A stretch of 64,000 nucleotides of DNA from Bacillota bacterium (GTDB taxonomy: Bacteria; Bacillota; Clostridia; Acetivibrionales; DTU013): the NCBI GenBank assembly GCA_023418915.1, contig JAEZYU010000067.1, positions 62,001-126,000 of the forward strand. Direction: 5' to 3'. Positions 61,198 to 64,000 of the stretch are shown here, one piece after another. Position 1 is the first letter of the stretch; each line of letters begins with the position of its first letter. The position numbers and the translations under genes are program-made. The notes below the pieces were generated by a model. It did no database searches and was not told where the DNA came from. It worked only from the letters and a program-made list of their open reading frames with translations.

Positions 61198-62034
61198 TTA
61201 TGTAAATAGGTTCCAGGGATAAGCCGATGGCGGATTTGAACTGAATGAAACATACTCCTTGAGAGTAGGATGGATAAAGCCAACCTCAACAGACCAGAGT
61301 GCAAGCTGCATCCCTGGTTTATTCAGCGATGCACCGTATTTTTGATCCCCATAGAGAGGATGCCCTGCAGCAGCAAGCTGAACACGTATCTGATGCGGTC
61401 TGCCTGTGTGCAGCTTAATCCTAACAAGGGAATACTGATCGTCGGCACCCTTGACTGTATAGTCTAAAACCGCCTTTTTTGCATTGCTGTACGAATCTTC
61501 CGCATTGATATTTTTGTTACCGTCAGTATTGCCATGAATGCCGTAGTTTCTATGAATGCCGTAATCTCTATCTCCATTTTGTGTGTCTTGACGCCTGGCG
61601 CCAGCTGAATCTGTTACGGTGCTGCTCATGTCAGATGGACTGTCTACTACCCTTACCGTATTCGTTTTAACATCCTTAACAAGAAAATTGACCAAAGTGC
61701 CTGTCAATTTGTCAGGCACACCATGCACAACAGCAAGATATGTCTTGTCAAATTCTCTCGTCCTGATTTGATCTGACAGTCTGGATGCAGCTTTAGACGT
61801 TTTTGCAAAGACCATCGCTCCGCCGACCGGACGGTCAAGCCTGTGCACCAGACCGAGAAATACATTGCCCGGCTTATTGTACCTTTGTCTTATGTCTTCC
61901 TTTAAGGCACTCAACAGATCCATGTCTCCCGTCTGATCGCCCTGTGTCAGCATGTTCGGGGGCTTTTCGACCACAAGCAGATGATTATCCTCGTGTATTA
62001 TTTTAATATTATTCCTGTTACCCATCGTCACCAT
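61198..62034 (-). CDS. RluA-family pseudouridine synthase with repeat-rich insertion
   Basis: 278 residues. Converts uridines in rRNA or tRNA to pseudouridine. The catalytic motif HRLDRPVGG (Asp about residue 67), LAVVHG and RPHQIRVQLAAAGHPLYGDQ are intact. Between the two halves of the catalytic domain (about residues 133-185) lies an unusual Asn/Gly/Asp-rich insertion with a repeated YGIH(R/G)N. The start may be the ATG at 62034 or one at 62025; neither has a strong ribosome site. Confidence 0.88.
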   Translation of the reverse strand: MVTMGNRNNIKIIHEDNHLLVVEKPPNMLTQGDQTGDMDLLSALKEDIRQRYNKPGNVFLGLVHRLDRPVGGAMVFAKTSKAASRLSDQIRTREFDKTYLAVVHGVPDKLTGTLVNFLVKDVKTNTVRVVDSPSDMSSTVTDSAGARRQDTQNGDRDYGIHRNYGIHGNTDGNKNINAEDSYSNAKKAVLDYTVKGADDQYSLVRIKLHTGRPHQIRVQLAAAGHPLYGDQKYGASLNKPGMQLALWSVEVGFIHPTLKEYVSFSSNPPSAYPWNLFT

Positions 62035-62099
62035 TCAATCCGTTGTTTTTTGTTTCTGCCCGCTTAGCTGTACCAATAAGCCCTTGTTCATATTTCACA

Positions 62100-62231
62100 A
62101 CGATGCGTTATAACGCATCGTTCAAAGAAAAATTTTCGATTGTAGAAAATTTTTCTTACCTCTGCGCGTTTCAACAAGGCGGGAGATATGCTCTCACCAC
62201 TCAATTTATTTTCAGCCTCGTTGAAATGCGA
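62100..62231. repeat. Structured intergenic element (dispersed repeat, copy C)
   Basis: Starts with a perfect 22-base palindrome (ACGATGCGTTATAACGCATC GT, 62100-62121). A perfect 11-bp stem follows (GAAAAATTTTC-gattgta-GAAAATTTTTC, 62127-62155), then a long-range pairing of GCGTTTCAAC with GTTGAAATGCG. The first part matches repeats at 15909 and 22116, and TTATAACGCATCGTT also occurs at about 1317. Confidence 0.7.
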
Positions 62232-62241
62232 ACGCATTCTG

Positions 62242-63168
62242 TCAGGCTTCCCATCTTCCTGCAGCACCGCAGGGGAGCACTAGGCCTGTTGCACTGGCCG
62301 GCAGCCCTACCTCATCAGCTGTGACGCTGCCGCCGTATTTGCGCTGCATCGACAGCCTCAGCATGTTCCCGATCACAGTAGGTGACAGCCCTGTAGTGTA
62401 TGAATTTATAAGAAAGAATAACGGTTCCTCTGTCAATACTTCCATACACTGTGTTATCAGACCGAATATTTCATTCTCGATCTTCCACAGCTCACCATTA
62501 GGTCCTCTTCCATATGAGGGCGGGTCCATGATTACTGCATCATATCTGCGTCCCCGTCTGTTTTCACGCGCCACAAACTTCACAACATCATCCACTATAA
62601 ACCTGACAGGCTTGTCCGCAAGTCTTGATAGTGCCAGATTTTCCTTGGCTCTTGTAACCATCCCTTTAGAGGCATCCACATGGCAGACCTCTGCACCTGC
62701 ATAAGCGGCTGCAACTGTAGCTCCGCCTGTATACGCAAACAGATTGAGCACACTGATCCTCCGCTGTTCGCCTTTGATCGGGCCTTGGATTATGTCTTCG
62801 CTTGCACTTTTGATTTTCTCTTCGCTTCGGGCACCTTTTATCTTATCTTCGATCCACTTCCAGTTGACAGCCTGCTCAGGAAACAACCCGGTGTGCTTGA
62901 AGCCGGTAGGCTCCACATAAAATTCCAGATCCCTGTACTTAACAGTCCACTGGGACGGCAGCTTCCTTATGTATTCCCACCTTCCGCCGCCGCTGTTGCT
63001 CCTGTGATAGTGGGCATCAACACCTCTCCAGGCCTTCTCATCTCCCGTGATCGGCCATATCGCCTGAGGATCCGGTCTCCTAAGCGTATATTTACCCCAG
63101 CGCTCAAGCTTTTCGCCTCCGCCTGTATCTATCAGTTCATAATCCTTCCAGTCATCCGCAAGCAGCAT
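62242..63168 (-). CDS. Class I SAM-dependent rRNA methyltransferase
   Basis: 308 residues from the ATG at 63168 (MLLADDWKDYELID) behind GGAGGAATAAGG. The SAM site LNLFAYTGGATVAAAYAGAE (about 160), the acidic VDASKGMVTRAKEN and the catalytic DPPSYGRGPNGELW (about 235) are those of the RlmI/RlmL group of 23S rRNA m5C/m2G methyltransferases. The exact target base cannot be read. Confidence 0.88.
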   Translation of the reverse strand: MLLADDWKDYELIDTGGGEKLERWGKYTLRRPDPQAIWPITGDEKAWRGVDAHYHRSNSGGGRWEYIRKLPSQWTVKYRDLEFYVEPTGFKHTGLFPEQAVNWKWIEDKIKGARSEEKIKSASEDIIQGPIKGEQRRISVLNLFAYTGGATVAAAYAGAEVCHVDASKGMVTRAKENLALSRLADKPVRFIVDDVVKFVARENRRGRRYDAVIMDPPSYGRGPNGELWKIENEIFGLITQCMEVLTEEPLFFLINSYTTGLSPTVIGNMLRLSMQRKYGGSVTADEVGLPASATGLVLPCGAAGRWEA

Positions 63169-63556
63169 CCTTATTCCTCCAAAATCTTTACTTCTAAACA
63201 TCCATAACTTTACTTCCAAACGACTCTGATGGGAAGAGTCTGTCAGCTAATATCAGCTAACAGTAGTATTCATTATTCCCATGGCTATATTCAGTATCTG
63301 TCATCACTGCTGATTTTACCATATTATTCTGATTTTATTAAGTATAGCAGCAAGTGTTTTTCTCTTATTTTACAGTCAACCTTCTTATACCTTCGTCAAC
63401 CAATCAACAGTTAGTCCTTTTTCAATGCTTAAGATATGCTGCTTGCAGTGCTTGTAGTTGCAGGAATCGTTTAGCTAATATTCGGCTTGAAAACCAGGGT
63501 TTACTACCCTAATGGTGATCAGCAATCCAGTATCGGAATATTGCATACCCTACTGT

Positions 63557-63591
63557 AAAAAAAGTTAGCAGTCTTGAAAAAAAGGACTGCT
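63557..63591 (-). terminator. Probable terminator of galK
   Basis: Minus strand AGCAGTC..GACTGCT (7-bp stem) followed by AACTTTTTTT, about 150 bases after the galK stop. The remaining gap from 63169 shows no gene. Confidence 0.6.
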
Positions 63592-63649
63592 TTCTGCAAT
63601 CAGAAAACCAATCCTTTTGTTTGTTTCATAACCCATACGTTCATCTCAC

Positions 63650-63699
63650 CATTAGAATATTGATGATTCCCGCCATTAAAATATTGATGATTCCCGCCG
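63650..63699. repeat. 24-bp tandem repeat, two copies
   Basis: ATTARAATATTGATGATTCC CGCC twice in a row. Confidence 0.8.
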
Positions 63700-63741
63700 A
63701 GTTACACCTTGCTTTATCTTCATTGTTCTATCGCCCTGGTC

Positions 63742-64000
63742 TTAATCCTGCTGTTCCACTTCTCTGCCGCCGTCGCCGACCTCCGATATATAAAAGGATG
63801 GCACCAGCCCGGTCCTTGCGATATAACCCTTTCCCACTTCCTCAACAAACCTGTCAACGGCATCCTCACGAACGATGCTGACAGTGCAGCCGCCAAAGCC
63901 TGCGCCGGTCATTCTTGAACCCGCAACTCCATCCGCCTTCAGTGCCTCCTCCACAAGAGTATCCAGTTCACTGCCCGTTACCTCATACAGATCCCTTAAA
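63742..64000 (-). CDS. galK: Galactokinase, C-terminal part (cut by window edge)
   Basis: The last 85 residues of a GHMP kinase: LRDLYEVTGSELDTLVEEAL, then GVAGSRMTGAGFGGCTVSIV, the GalK-specific third motif, and a C-terminal YISEVGDGG. Phosphorylates galactose to galactose-1-phosphate in the Leloir pathway. The ATP and sugar sites lie beyond the window, so integrity of the gene cannot be judged. Confidence 0.93.
   Translation of the reverse strand, partial: LRDLYEVTGSELDTLVEEALKADGVAGSRMTGAGFGGCTVSIVREDAVDRFVEEVGKGYIARTGLVPSFYISEVGDGGREVEQQD

Overview
The window looks like a chromosomal piece of an anaerobic, spore-forming member of the Clostridia. The evidence is an alpha/beta-type small acid-soluble spore protein, the clostridial order cdaA-cdaR-FAD protein-glmM, an AmmeMemoRadiSam cluster, a T-box leader in front of pheS, and strong GGAGG ribosome sites with many non-ATG starts. 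The species cannot be named from the sequence alone. Both ends cut genes: glmM on the left and galK on the right.

Layout. 1-5.4 kb: c-di-AMP cyclase/regulator operon ending in glmM (minus strand). 5.4-9 kb: AmmeMemoRadiSam genes, a 32-residue membrane protein and a Cof-type phosphatase. 9.4-15.9 kb: BlaI/M56 pair, a winged-helix regulator with a frameshifted MFS transporter, an AraC/GyrI regulator and a Gln-rich repeat protein. 16.1-17.8 kb: ECF sigma/anti-sigma operon with two small proteins. 17.8-22.2 kb: repeats and gene remnants, an orphan PD-(D/E)XK-like protein, a frameshifted AraC fusion and a chemotaxis-receptor stub. 22.3-36 kb: a large locus of zinc-ribbon membrane proteins, two HExxH surface proteins, PH-like membrane proteins, lipoproteins and a broken sigma factor. 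36-43.5 kb: LuxR-type membrane regulator, then an operon of unusual fusions (nucleotidyltransferase; HD-CHAP; NUDIX-APH-kinase; TIGR04076), preceded by a decayed DUF2326 ATPase. A tRNA-Leu at 43.9 kb bounds this accessory block. 44-64 kb is mostly core: GGDEF/EAL protein, PHP/ArsR pair, phosphoesterase, pgi, ssp, pheST, a TPR protein, an MFS transporter, an RluA-type synthase, an rRNA methyltransferase and galK.

Two regions are candidates for undescribed systems. The first is the 22.3-36 kb locus. Its zinc-ribbon proteins share modules: an N-terminal double-CxxC ribbon, one transmembrane helix, a beta-rich ZU5-like module and in two cases a gluzincin-like HExxH...E site. It is bracketed by two homologous PH-like membrane proteins. 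The second is the tightly coupled 37.6-41.9 kb operon, in which nucleotide-handling and phosphotransfer domains are fused or translationally linked (ATGA overlaps and a recurring GGAGGGCG ribosome site).

At least seven genes are broken by single-base shifts, five of them at homopolymer runs. Either this genome is decaying in its accessory parts or the assembly has homopolymer errors; read data would decide. The window is also unusually rich in short tandem duplications (14-44 bp units), often at gene ends, and has at least two dispersed structured repeat families.
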